Shown: positions 48,184-58,593 of the stretch, in pieces | Position numbering within the stretch: position 1 is the first letter of the stretch | Layout of the letters: every line of letters starts with the position of its first letter | Assembly: GCA_004352715.1 (NCBI GenBank) | Contig: SCFE01000101.1 | Coordinates: forward strand, 548,568 to 612,567 | Direction: 5' to 3' | Source of the DNA: Hofstenia miamia | Taxonomy: Eukaryota; Xenacoelomorpha; Acoela | Length of the DNA stretch: 64,000 bases | The notes under the pieces: generated by a model | Seen by the model: the letters and a program-made list of their open reading frames with translations, nothing else | Told to the model about the DNA's origin: nothing | Database searches by the model: none | Program-made: the position numbers and the translations under genes

Positions 48184-48996
48184 TCATTTCCAAGATCAAG
48201 GGTGAGAGTAATAACAACAATTGGTGGAATTTCCACTCTGTCAAACATTGAACAATTTTGATTTTTTATGGTAGCAGCCTTAATAGGAAACAATTAGATT
48301 ATCACCCCTCATTTTTGCCTGAATACGCATGGCACAGTTCTGCAACACGTGTGATTTGCAAAATTCCTGAAATAGTAATATATATAGTTCCTTTATTATT
48401 TTCTCAGCTGCCTGAATACATGGCCATTCCTAGAAACGCATGGACCAGTGGGTCGGGTCGGATCGAGTCAACACTAAGCTAGCAATTAAACTTCTTGGGG
48501 GTTAGGCCAGGAAGTACATTAATTGAAATTGAATGAATATATATATATATATGTTTTAGTTTAAATGATTTTATGCAGTCACAATCCAGCATTAATTTTA
48601 AGTTTTTTCTTAATTTAATAAAACTATGCCAAAATAGGATTTTTATGAAATTTCAGGTACAAAATTGCCGTATTTTTCAAAAAAATAAAAATTTTACTAT
48701 TTATGATTTTATTTCTTCCTATTTAACTGCACCCCAGATCTGAAAACTATATATTTAGTGCGACATTTAGGAAATATCCGTCCGCGTCAAACTCGAGTGC
48801 CAACAAAAAACTTCAAGCATGAAAGTAAAAGGCGATTCGCTATGTTCAATGCATTCAAATAATCAAATAATCTTGGTTAGGAAGAGATGAGTGACTTGAA
48901 ATCATCATTTCAAGCGTATATATTTCAAAAAAATATAAACTTTTGCATTGTTAGTTAATCATTTTTGATAATAATAATTGCCAATTTATGAAAATA
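48184..48996. other. Stretch without a supported gene
   Basis: GGGTCGGGTCGGATCGAG at about 48450 looks like an isolated TE word cluster. A short TA array lies at 48537-48551. Nothing else recognised. Confidence 0.4.
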
Positions 48997-49315
48997 CTTT
49001 TCGTTTTATTTTACAATAACATGTCGTTTGAATGTACGCAGCATATTTGAACGTGGGGTAAGTTAATTCAACAATAGCGTCAGCTACTATTTTACTACAT
49101 GTATTTGGTTTTCGTGGATTTAAATGTGTTGAGAATTTATGCAAATACTTTTCGTTTTATTTTACGATAACATGTTGTTTGAACGTACGCACCACATTTG
49201 AACGTGGGGTAAATCAGAGGTGTACGTAGGTCACTAAATGTTGACTCAAACCCATTTGGACCCACAGCCGAGCTGACCCAGACCCAATTGGACCCACATC
49301 CGAGCTGACCCAGAC

Positions 49316-50054
49316 CATGGATTTCTATAACACTAACAGGATTTTAAATATTTCTTATTATGTCGCAGGATACATCTCATTTAAATTGTTAAGAAAAATT
49401 TGTTCTGATTGCAAGAAGTTCTTCATTGCTGATTCTGATACTTTTGATTATATTACTAATAATAACTCCAATATCATTGAATTATGTTCAAGAGGAGGAT
49501 TAACTGTTCCATCTGATCATATATTTCACATTGTTGTCTTTGGTGTTTATGTAATGTCTGAGTTAAAAAATAGTAGCGTCTTTAAGGCTAGGCTTCAAAG
49601 CAATGGAAACCTCTTCAAATTATTCATTGACATCTGCAATGTTTCTGCATGTGAATTTATGAAGAGTTTTAATGTTTGTTCTCATTGTAAAAAAGATTAC
49701 TTTACGATAATAATTCGTAAAGTTTTTAATTGTGTCATGGTAAATTTTATTAATGATTTGAATTTTAAATTTGATGGAAAACGAAATTCGGCGAAAATAA
49801 AAAAATTGTCCAGTTTTGAAAATAAATAGTTTAGTTTTTTATGTTTATCAATTTATTTGTGTTAATGTATACTGTATATTAAACAGAACAATTAAGATAG
49901 TTGAGTTCAAATCTTAATGATTTTGACTAGAATTTAACTATTTATATTTAAGATTTCTGAAAATATATTTGGAAAAATGGAATGTAAATATTTTCCTCAG
50001 TTGGTCATGCTTATTTTAACAGTTCGCATCCTGTTAGTGTTATAGAAATCCATG
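49316..50054 (+). mobile_element. P-like element with 26-bp perfect TIRs, nested in the hAT-like element
   Basis: The 26 bases at 49316-49341 (CATGGATTTCTATAAC then ACTAACAGGA) recur exactly inverted at 50029-50054. The flanks share CCCAGAC on both sides. CATG at the tip and a CCAGAC target resemble the Drosophila P element, whose ends begin CATGATG and whose preferred target is GGCCAGAC. The protein relic inside also looks P-type. The 739-bp copy is an internal-deletion derivative. Confidence 0.7.
49317..49829 (+). CDS. C-terminal remnant of a P/THAP9-like transposase, start codon inside the TIR
   Basis: 170 codons are open from an ATG that overlaps the TIR tip; the first eight or nine residues are TIR sequence. 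It then reads ISYYVAGYISFKLLRK, CSDCKKFF, CSRGGLTVPSDHIFH, CSHCKKDYF and NFKFDGKRNSAKIKK. The YVAGY-x-x-KL block with CxxC pairs and RGGL-x-x-PS is what I associate with the C-terminal part of P/THAP9-type transposases; the N-terminal DNA-binding domain and the catalytic core are absent. No stop or shift breaks it. Whether it is translated is unknown. A different superfamily with a similar C-terminus is possible. Confidence 0.5.
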   Translation: MDFYNTNRILNISYYVAGYISFKLLRKICSDCKKFFIADSDTFDYITNNNSNIIELCSRGGLTVPSDHIFHIVVFGVYVMSELKNSSVFKARLQSNGNLFKLFIDICNVSACEFMKSFNVCSHCKKDYFTIIIRKVFNCVMVNFINDLNFKFDGKRNSAKIKKLSSFENK

Positions 50055-50678
50055 CCCAGACCCAGTTGGACCCATATCCGAGCTGACCCAGACCCAATTT
50101 AAATTTATATTATGTCCCAGTTTTACAAAAAAAAAGTTTCTGATTAATATATCTAATAAACAAACATGAATAACATTGCAAAACTAATCTATTCTTCTAT
50201 TGTAAACATGGGTAACATAAATCTTAGTTGAACAAAATTGAAAGATATACATGTATGTGACAATTATTTATTGACAATAATTATTTTACAGATACAAAGT
50301 TCAACTTGTACATTATACTGCATTAATTTGACCCAGACCCAATTCAAAATTATGTTAATAGACCCAGACCCAACTACACAAAAATGTGACCCAATTTAAC
50401 CCAGACCCAGACCCGGTTTGACCCACTTATACCTCTGGGGTAAGTTAATTCAACAATAGCGTCAGCTACTATTTTGCTACATGTTTGGTTTTTGTGGATT
50501 TAAATGTGTTGGGAATTTATGCAAATACTTTTCGTTTTATTTTACGATAACATGTCGTTTGAACGTAAGCGGCATATTTGAACTTGAACGTGGAGGTAAG
50601 TTAATTCAACAATAGCGTCAGCTACTATTTTACTACATGTATTTGGTTTTTGTGGATTTAAATGCGTTGAAAATTTGA

Positions 50679-51832
50679 ATTCCGGGTTACGGTTTCGAAC
50701 TTATCTTGAAACAGAATTGTAAAGGGCTCAGGTCAACTTTCGCGTAACTGTTTTGAGGTAAAGAAAATGGGTCGGATCGGGTATATTCAAGCAATGAGCG
50801 GACTGCTTGCTTTGCCAGCTAAATTTTTGCACGATGAGTTGAAGAAAACGGATATAATTTAACTGTTTGAGCGAGCGTAAGTACAGCATTAAGGCATCTG
50901 CTTGCTATGGCGCAATCATTCAATGATTTTGAAAACAAATCATAATGAATTACGTCCTAATTCAATTTCATATTATTACTTGATTCTTGAATGTTGTTTT
51001 AAACCAAACTAATAATTTACGATTTGTACATTTGAAGAGATATAAATTCACGCAATTAAGAATGAAATTCATTTATTAAGAAATTATTGGGCAGCACTGC
51101 TTGCCTTGCTTGCATGTGCAATGATATGATGAAAAAATTAATTGCTTACATCGTTCTACGCAATGTGGGACAAAAATGAAAAATTTAAAATCTAAGGACG
51201 TGAAATGCATTTTTAGGGTCTAATTTTTCCATATTTTCTCATAACTAAGATGTCCCCGGCAGAAAATCCCGCGCACGCCCTAATCTCTTATGATGTTGGA
51301 AAAGCTCATCTTACAAAAAACTTAGACAATTAGCAAAATCCTATCTCGCCATACAAGCTTCAAATATAGTTTGTGAGTAAGCGCTCAATTGACTTACGCT
51401 TACTGATCCCCGCGCACACGTGCACTCCGCCCATTTTAACAAAATATTAGTTATCAGAAAATAAATTAAACAATGCATGGTTAAAAATACAGTAATTCAT
51501 ACATTTATGCGTTCATTGGAGTTTTGTGGAAGCATGAGAAAAATTTTAATAAAGAGTGGGCACAAGATTAATTGTGCTCACACAATACTCCATCATGGCC
51601 ATGTACTCTACCGAAGTCGGTGAAAATTGAAAAATCTTGAAAAGACCGTCAATTTCAAGAAATTACGAGAGTCTTGAAAAAATTGACAGAATTGTAAAAA
51701 ATTCACAAGATCATTTCAAAAGTTTAATGTCATATATTTATATATACATTCATAAAATGTTGAACATTGCAGTGCCAAATAATCAAATAATACTACTATT
51801 AGAATTAACAATAACAGTTCACATTATATTAA
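50679..51832. other. Stretch without a supported gene
   Basis: GGGTCGGATCGGGTATATTC at about 50769 is an isolated TE-like word cluster. Nothing else recognised. Confidence 0.4.
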
Positions 51833-52159
51833 CCCTTATCAAGATATGCGTAACATTTTGATACAAAGTATAATTTAAACTGGTCCGCTACAACTAATTC
51901 AAGATACACATAAGAGTCGCTTTGTGACAATGAGCATTAATTAAGTAGGTTTACGTTAATGCATAGTTAGGGGATGCTAATTTCCTTGGTTGTACAAAAC
52001 AGAATGAAGCCCCTGTGATATGCGTAACATTTTGGTAACAGTGTAAGCAAACTGTTTTTCGTTACGATTCTCATTGAATTTATAATTACCCAAATTGCAC
52101 AACTTAGCCAGTAACTCATTACACATTAATTCACTAAGCATATATCTTCATTCAAGACC

Positions 52160-52967
52160 AAAACGCCGCGAAGCTCATGATGTGGTTGACGAGCCATTGA
52201 AGCTGATGATGAGGACGACTTGAATGATGAAATTAACTAGGCAGCTTCTGGAGATATTATAATATTAATTCAATTTTATTACTCTGGATATTAATGGCAC
52301 ATCACGACTACCTTATACGCCAATATCAATGTGCAAGAAGAGGATGATTTCATTCGTTGGAGAGAGAAGCAATGAATTCCCACCAGGAGATGGTGGCGAC
52401 GACAAAACTGATAGGCCCACTACATACACGGCAAGTGGCAAGTATTATGGTTTCCTGCATTCTACGACGAAATAGTTTTTCACATGCAGGTTGTGATGAT
52501 ACGGACTCTGAAAAGCACAGTGATCATTCCGGATTACGATTTCGATAAGAAAGGCGTCGACTAATTCAATGAAAACATAGAGATTACATGTAGGCGCAGA
52601 ACGATTCACTTGCCAATTCTTCAACATGCCGAATGTTGCTGAATTCAATAGCTACTTCCTCTTCCTCCTAAAAAGCGGTGGATACAAGCCGAAAGTTATT
52701 TATAAAGAATTAGCAAAGGAATTTGTGAAAGTACATGTGAAATCCAATTCCACAGTAACAGCAACCTGCCAAAAGCCACTAACGGTGCTGCATTATCACT
52801 TCCTAAAATTCCCAGCTGCCGTTTTCAGTGGTACACAGCCTTCTATTGGACGATGTTTAATTTGCTCTAAAGTATGCAAATTGTTTTGTGACAGTTGCCA
52901 AGTCATCTCAAAATGGAAAACAAGTTTTACTTCCCATCGTTTAAAAATGCCCCGGAATATTATTTGA
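52160..52967 (+). pseudogene. piggyBac transposase relic (N- and C-terminal parts only)
   Basis: An acidic N-terminal stretch (DDEDDLNDE region, about 52205-52240) is followed, after stops, by FIRWRERSNEFPPGDGGDD and TYTASGKYYG. From 52626 an open 113-codon stretch reads NVAEFNSYFLFLL, YKELAKEFVKVH and CLICSKVCKLFCDSC, fitting the region after the catalytic core and the Cys-rich end of piggyBac transposases. The catalytic core between them has been deleted, so the element cannot move itself. Assignment rests on the combined pattern and the TTAA ends. Confidence 0.6.
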
Positions 52968-53082
52968 TGGTTTTATAACAGAAAAAATAAAATTGAATGT
53001 CTATGATGGAATGTAGTACAAATATGTTGTTTATATTGTCAATCTCATTTTGTAAAAATGTTACGCTTATAAGTTTAAGAGT

Positions 53083-53190
53083 GTAGCAGCTAAGGAACAA
53101 TATTATAATTGGAGGGGTTGAATTGAACTCCTTCCTATACAAAGCTTAAATTTATTAATTTAAAAAGATTTGATGCAAAATAACTGCCAC
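53083..53190. repeat. Sequence shared with 58985-59085
   Basis: AGCTAAGGAACAATATTATA, CTCCTTCCTATACAAAGC and AAAAGATTTGATGCAAAATA recur in the same order and orientation at 58985-59085 with moderate divergence. Here the segment lies inside the piggyBac element near its right end. Confidence 0.7.
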
Positions 53191-53288
53191 CTGGGACATT
53201 ATTGGGGAGAGGGCTCTAGCCCTTCCAGCAACCCCTGTTCCTTAGCCTTTGTGAGAGTGTGCATTTCACGTTGACGTATAAGGGTTAA

Positions 53289-54560
53289 TACTGAAAACAG
53301 TTGAATTGAATTTCCTAATTATATACTGTTTCAACAAGCATACAAATCTAGACAAACCAGAATGATTTTGTCATTGAAGAAATAACCATAATTTTGAAAT
53401 ATCATTTTCTAAATATGCCCAAATTTTCAAATAACTTAAAGCTTAACTACCTAGTAGTTAGTATGTTCAGAATTACTATAATTTTCATGAATAAATTATT
53501 TTGAAAATTCATTGAATTTAAGTATTATGAAGTGAAAAAATTCGAAATTGAAAAAAAGCTTTTCTCATTAAATTTTTCTATATAAGAAATTTAAGAAATA
53601 TATTCATGAAATTTACATATAAGCTAAACCTGCACAATATTACTGCAACTCTTGTGGATAGTGTAAATAATGATTATAAACCTACATACAAATCTAGGTA
53701 ATAGTGTATTAATTTTCTTCAAGAAAGCTTTAAAATCTTTGAAAGAAAACCTCAAAAAAGTTATTGATAATTTTTTAAGAAACGCTCAAAATTTTTGCAA
53801 GAAATCCACTAAAATTTCCAAACATTTCTTTTAAGAGACTTCCAAGATCTAGGAATAGCGGCAAGAATTTTTTATTGGGGGGCCAAAAATTCCTAAAAAA
53901 TGAAGAAATTTTCTCGTCTCTCCATACTATACTTGATATAATGAATATTCAGATGGAAGGTATTTTTTAATTTGGATTATTGTCTAAAAATGACCTTCAA
54001 TTTTCAATAGTGTTATTTTTTTCAAAAAATTAAAATATTGGATCACTGATCGCATAATAACTTCAGACTATATATTCCAAAGATCAAAAGAAATTCGTTT
54101 GCATTAAATTGTTGAATAATGTCTATGATTAAAAGATTTATAAACATACCTTGCTCGAATAGATTCTGTATTAAATAAACAACGGACAAATAAAAACAAA
54201 GTGTTTGCGGTTGGATCTGCTGTTGCACGATTAATGTCAAGGGTCCTAAACATGCTTAAAATATTTAAATAACAGGTGCATTATTATCTTATCAACGCTG
54301 TTTATTATGAAGATAAAGTCATTTTTCCTTGATGCTGTCATGGACGACAATACATGGGGAAGATGAATTATTTGACCCCGTTTTGCAAACAATCAAAATA
54401 ATTTTTTTATTTACATATAAGAACTTTATCTAAAATTATGTGGAAAAAAAGTTTCAAAATCATATAGGGCCTATACTGATGAAATGTACAAGGCTGCTCA
54501 AAAATTATTGATGAGCAAATTTTTTATTGGCCATTATGACAATAACTTTGTTAAGCCGTA
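53289..54560. other. AT-rich stretch without a supported gene
   Basis: Nothing recognised. The patch at about 53850-53900 (TTGGGGGGCC) may be TE debris. Confidence 0.45.
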
Positions 54561-56230
54561 GTTAAATCTACTAGGCCTACAAGCCGACTTATTCATCGAC
54601 GATACTCATTCCTATCTACTCTCTCCATCTCTTTCTAGATAGCCTCAGTTCTTCTGTCTATGTGTTCTTCATCCAGTTTATACTTATTGCTTGCGCCTGG
54701 GCTGCAATTATCAGTGTTTCTGTTTTTCTCTTTAATGCTGCCTTCCTTCGCCGCTTGTCGCTCTCCTCTGTTTCAGCTTTCGGTATTCTTCTATTATTCT
54801 CCATGCATCGCCTTCTACCTACAACGTGTTTGTTTCTATGTTTCTATCCTGCTTGGTATGCTTTCTTTCCTTCACCTTCTGTTCATATCTTCTCGAAAAC
54901 CATACTGATCTCTAGCAGTGATTCTTTATGTTGCTTTTCAATATAGTCTTTTGGTCCCTTAGATTGCTTTCCTATATATATTACTTTGGTTCAAATGCTT
55001 TTGCTTCGGAAGGCTTCCCTTTGTTGTGCCTTGCATGTACAGTCTATGCACCTCCATTTAAATTCTCTCTGCTGCTAGTAACTTGTTAATCTACCTATTT
55101 AGCTCTCATATTTCATGCTTATTCCACCGAACTATTCATGCCGAGTGTCAACACTGGCATAGCTCACGTCTTTACTGTCTTTATGCTGTTCTGTGAATTC
55201 AATGCTAATTTCTGTAGTACTACCTTACCCACCTCTTCTATTCTTTCTGTAGCCTTTGCTTCATTTCCTTTCTGTCACTCTTGTACACTTCCTTAACCTC
55301 CTCAATCTTATATACACTGGACGTATTTACCACTCCCATCTGTATACTTGCCTCTGATTATTGTTATTGATGCACACTTTTCTAATTTAAATTCCCACCC
55401 AGACTCTCCACCTGAACTAGCATGCGTCTTCAGGTCGTCCACATACCATAGATAAATCACTGCTATATCATTCTTCTTCAGCGGATACCTTATTCCTAGT
55501 TCTTTGTAGAATCTTCCTTCTTGTGTCTCAAACGTCATATTGTCTCTCACCTGCATTGCCCTTGCACTATACTTTCTCGGCTTCACAGCTTTTGCAGCTA
55601 ATATCTGTTTAAGGTATTCTCTTGTAGTTTCTATCGTCTTCCTCTTGCCTAATCAACACGGACCTATTCTTTCCTGCCTAATACTCAATTCTTCTCTCCC
55701 ATGCTGGCTTTCTGTCTCTTAGCTTTTTGTCTTCATTTCTTTTTCATGTCCAAACTTACATTCTTCAGCAACCCCATGCAACTGGACCTGGATGCTTCAT
55801 ACACTAGCATATTTATCTCTGGGACACTTTCAGCATCTATTTTCTAAATATTTTTTGACCTTTGCTGTTTCTAATGCTAACTAGCTTTTCTTAACTCCTC
55901 TTAGAACTAGACGCTTACTTTTCTCATTTATTTATGTATTTGTCCTTTCCCTGATTGCTTCTTTAGTTTCTGCATCTACTGTTTCTGCTAATTCTGCCCC
56001 ACCCTTTCCACCATTAATCTTCCCATTGCTGAGCCAGTTAAACTCTATTTTTCCCTTTACTCTTATCGAGCTTCAACTTTCTCACCCTCCTACAAGCCTC
56101 TTCTCCATAACCTCTAATCCTACTTCTGCTTTCTTCTATTCTTCTAACATCTTCTAACTATAGTCCCTCTGAACTGGCCTACTTATTCTGTAACACTCAA
56201 ATGCTGGCCTGCTCTGTTCATCTGTAAACT
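54561..56230 (-). pseudogene. Decayed YMDDLK-type LINE copy
   Basis: Minus strand, high to low coordinates: a poorly conserved N-terminal part, then the reverse transcriptase with KELGIRYPLKKNDIAVIYLW and YVDDLKTHASS (about 55540-55420), a shortened LEKCASITIIRGKY stretch, NTWA-type sequence near 55150, and a C-terminal part equivalent to AAQEQAIRTNWVKK at about 54700. The order is collinear with the family. The zinc-knuckle part seems deleted, and stops and shifts are frequent. Confidence 0.7.
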
Positions 56231-56261
56231 TGTGCGTTTTCAATGATCCAATTCTGTAGTA

Positions 56262-56695
56262 TATATATTATTTTTATTATTATTTTTATCATCGACACTG
56301 TAATGCTCAACACTGTTCTTATCGATGCGCTCAATTCCATTCCCTACACGTTCCGCTCAAAGTTGCACAACATCATCTCAGAAGTCAGGAAGAAATTCAC
56401 ACCTCACCACATCTACCTCTTCGAAATCCCCCCTGTCTGTGCTGATCACAATCTCTCAAAGAATTTCGCAATTAAGCACTGCAATAAAATCATAAGAAGC
56501 TTCTCTCAACGTCATCTTAGTGTCATTCCAGTCTTTGACCATTTCCTTCTTTCGCCGCGCTCTTTAAATTCCACTCTTCTTGCGCATGATGGCATCCATC
56601 TGTCTGATAAAGGTTTCTCAGTCTTTATTCGGAATCTAGGGAACTTTTTTCCCACTCATTCAACTGTCCCAAATCAATATGGTTCCTTGCGTTAA
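56262..56695 (+). pseudogene. SGNH (GDSL-like) esterase domain fragment of a retroelement
   Basis: Open from an ATT-rich start to TAA at about 56693-56695. It encodes DTVMLNTVLIDALNSIP, a HIYLFEIPPV strand, CNKIIRSFSQRHLSVIPVFD and HDGIHLSDKGFSVF. The last block carries the Asp/His pair of SGNH esterases. The first block (with the catalytic Ser) is lost at the ATT-rich left boundary. CR1-like LINE ORF1 proteins are known to carry such an esterase domain, so I read it as part of a retroelement. A host lipase is less likely given the setting. Confidence 0.65.
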
Positions 56696-57340
56696 CCCAA
56701 ATTTCTTACGCTAAAGCAGCATCTTACAACACACGCCATGCCCTACTGCCAACACCCGCTGTTCATCCCAGCCTACACCATCCCATCTTCCAATGAACAA
56801 GGTAAACTTTTGGAACGTATTGTTTATATTTGTAATGCTACTTAAAAATGTAAAACTATATTATATACACATGAGACAACCACACACACACGCAAACAAA
56901 CTGTTTCTAAGGATTTCAATAATTATTCAGATGAGATCATGGAAAATTTACTTAAAAATGTTCCATTCGCCTATATTTTCTGTCCTCAAACTTTCTCCAT
57001 CCACACACTTGCCTCTGGTCATTGTCACTGCTACACACTTTCCTAATCCAAACTCCAACGCTGAATCTCTGCTTGCCTTCTCCAATGTCTCCACTTGCTT
57101 CTGCAACATCTTCCTTGAACTAGCATACATCTTCAGGTCATCCATGTACCACAGGTGACTCACTGCTCTATCATTCTTCTCCATCTTATACCCTATGCCT
57201 GTCTCCTTTAACTTTTCTGTGATAGGTATTAAGCTAACTACAAACAGTAGTGGCGCTAAGCTGTCTCCCTGGAATATAAACCGCCTAAACCTCAACATAT
57301 GCCCATCTATCTCAGTCTGCCACTTTCCCATCTCACTCCT
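56648..57340. repeat. 693-bp tandem unit, copy 1
   Basis: Starts in the end of the SGNH fragment (CATTCAACTGTCCCAAATCA) and runs through CTAAAGCAGCATCTTACAAC to the reverse transcriptase fragment. Every landmark recurs 693 bp later with about 2% difference by eye. The junction between copies shows the short shared sequence TTTCCCA, TCATTCAACTG. Confidence 0.9.
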
Positions 57341-57395
57341 TTCCCAATCATTCAACTGTCCCAAATCAATATGTTTCTTTGCGTCAACCCACAAT
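56981..57395 (-). pseudogene. YMDDLK-type LINE reverse transcriptase fragment 1
   Basis: Minus strand: MGKWQTEIDGHMLRF, then FQGDSLAPLLFVVSLIPITE (motif B), HLWYMDDLKMYASS (motif C, catalytic YMDD) and LEFGLGKCVAVTMTRGKC. The part after GESLR is replaced by unrelated sequence at 56981, so the copy is 3'-truncated. It is open across this length. Confidence 0.8.
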
Positions 57396-57919
57396 TTTTT
57401 ACGCTAAAGCAGCATCTTACAACACACGCCATGCCCTACTGCCAACACCCGCTGTTCATCCCAGCCTACACCATCCCATCTTCCAATGAACAAGGTAAAC
57501 TTTTGGAACGTATTGTTTATATTTGTAATGCTACTTAAAAATGTAAAACTATATTATATACACATGAGACAACCACACACACACGCAAACAAACTGTTTC
57601 TAAGGATTTCAATAATTATTCAGATGAGATCATGGAAAATTTACTTAAAAATGTTCCATTCGCCTATATTTTCTGTCCTCAAACTTTCTCCATCCACACA
57701 CTTGCCTCTGGTCATTGTCACTGCTGCACACTTTCCTAATCCAAACTCCAACCCTGAATCTCTGCTTGCCTTCTCCAATGTCTCCACTTGCTTCTGCAAC
57801 ATCTTCCTTGAACTAGCATACATCTTCAGGTCATCCATGTACCACAGGTGACTCACTGCTCTATCATTCTTCTCCATCTTATACCCTATGCCTGTCTCCT
57901 TTAACTTTTCTGTGATAGG
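57341..57919. repeat. 693-bp tandem unit, copy 2 (runs into a gap)
   Basis: 579 bases of a second unit end at the 451-N gap. Because it borders the gap, allelic or assembly duplication is possible, as with the 788-bp pair at 30.5-32 kb. Confidence 0.9.
57674..57919 (-). pseudogene. YMDDLK-type LINE reverse transcriptase fragment 2
   Basis: Same sequence as fragment 1 from ITEKLKETGIGYK through YMDDLKMYASS to GESLR, within tandem copy 2. Cut on the left at the same 3' truncation and on the right by the gap. Confidence 0.8.
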
Positions 57920-58370
57920 NNNNNNNNNNNNNNNNNNNNNNNNNNNNNNNNNNNNNNNNNNNNNNNNNNNNNNNNNNNNNNNNNNNNNNNNNNNNNNNNN
58001 NNNNNNNNNNNNNNNNNNNNNNNNNNNNNNNNNNNNNNNNNNNNNNNNNNNNNNNNNNNNNNNNNNNNNNNNNNNNNNNNNNNNNNNNNNNNNNNNNNNN
58101 NNNNNNNNNNNNNNNNNNNNNNNNNNNNNNNNNNNNNNNNNNNNNNNNNNNNNNNNNNNNNNNNNNNNNNNNNNNNNNNNNNNNNNNNNNNNNNNNNNNN
58201 NNNNNNNNNNNNNNNNNNNNNNNNNNNNNNNNNNNNNNNNNNNNNNNNNNNNNNNNNNNNNNNNNNNNNNNNNNNNNNNNNNNNNNNNNNNNNNNNNNNN
58301 NNNNNNNNNNNNNNNNNNNNNNNNNNNNNNNNNNNNNNNNNNNNNNNNNNNNNNNNNNNNNNNNNNNNNN
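57920..58370. other. Assembly gap, 451 N
   Basis: Run of N that interrupts LINE sequence. Confidence 1.
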
Positions 58371-58534
58371 TATCACTTACTTCTACTCTTCTGTCTATAT
58401 GCTTCTTCACCCAGTTTGTTCTTATTGCTTGCTCCTGTGCTGCCATTATTAGTGCTTCTGTTTCTCTCTTCAGTCCTGCCTTCTTTAACCACTTGTTGCT
58501 CTCTTCTCTATCACACTTTTCTGTGTTCCTCCAG
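58371..58534 (-). pseudogene. YMDDLK-type LINE C-terminal fragment at an (ATT)n array
   Basis: Minus strand: EESNKWLKKAGLKRETEALI, then MAAQEQAIRTNWVKKHIDRR, the block before the zinc knuckle in this family. In minus-strand order it comes before the reverse transcriptase fragment at 57919, the reverse of the protein order, so it is a separate insertion. Its truncated 5' end lies directly at (ATT)n 58535-58593. Confidence 0.75.
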
Positions 58535-58542
58535 TAATAATA

Positions 58543-58593
<51 letters not shown>
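58535..58593. repeat. (AAT/ATT)n microsatellite at the truncated LINE end
   Basis: AATAATAAT then long ATT array abutting the LINE fragment. Confidence 0.95.

Larger units (their letters stand above)
49215..50437. mobile_element. hAT-like element with GACCCA word arrays, carrying a nested insert
   Basis: Ends CAGAGGTGTACGTAGGTCA and, reversed, CAGAGGTATAAGTGGGTCA match at 15 of 19 positions. The flanks GGGTAAAT (49207-49214) and GGGTAAGT (50438-50445) differ at one of 8 bases. The intact neighbouring 151-bp unit reads GGGGTAAGTTAATTC at this place, which confirms the empty site. GACCCAGACCCA and TTGGACCCA words lie at both ends in the same orientation. Without the nested P-like element it would be about 480 bp and non-coding. 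Confidence 0.85.
48997..50678. repeat. 151-bp tandem repeat, three units, second one split by a transposon
   Basis: Units begin CTTTTCGTTTTATTTTAC at 48997, 49148 and 50528. They share GTAAGTTAATTCAACAATAG, CGTCAGCTACTATTTT and TTTAAATGTGTTG. The first two starts are 151 bp apart. The middle unit is interrupted at GGGTAAGT by the 49215-50437 element. The third unit decays at about 50678. Confidence 0.85.
51833..53284 (+). mobile_element. piggyBac-type element, internally deleted
   Basis: TTAA at 51829-51832 is followed by CCCTTAT, and ATAAGGG at the right end is followed by TTAA at 53285-53288, the exact target and tip style of piggyBac. GCGTAACATTTTG occurs at about 51847 and 52024, and inverted (with one more T) at about 53053-53069, so subterminal binding sites are likely. 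Inside are remnants of both ends of a piggyBac transposase. The part carrying the three catalytic Asp residues is missing. Confidence 0.8.

Noticed and set aside
48997-50678. Spaced repeats considered as a CRISPR-like array
   Set aside because: Units are 151 bp, directly tandem and split by a transposon in an animal genome.
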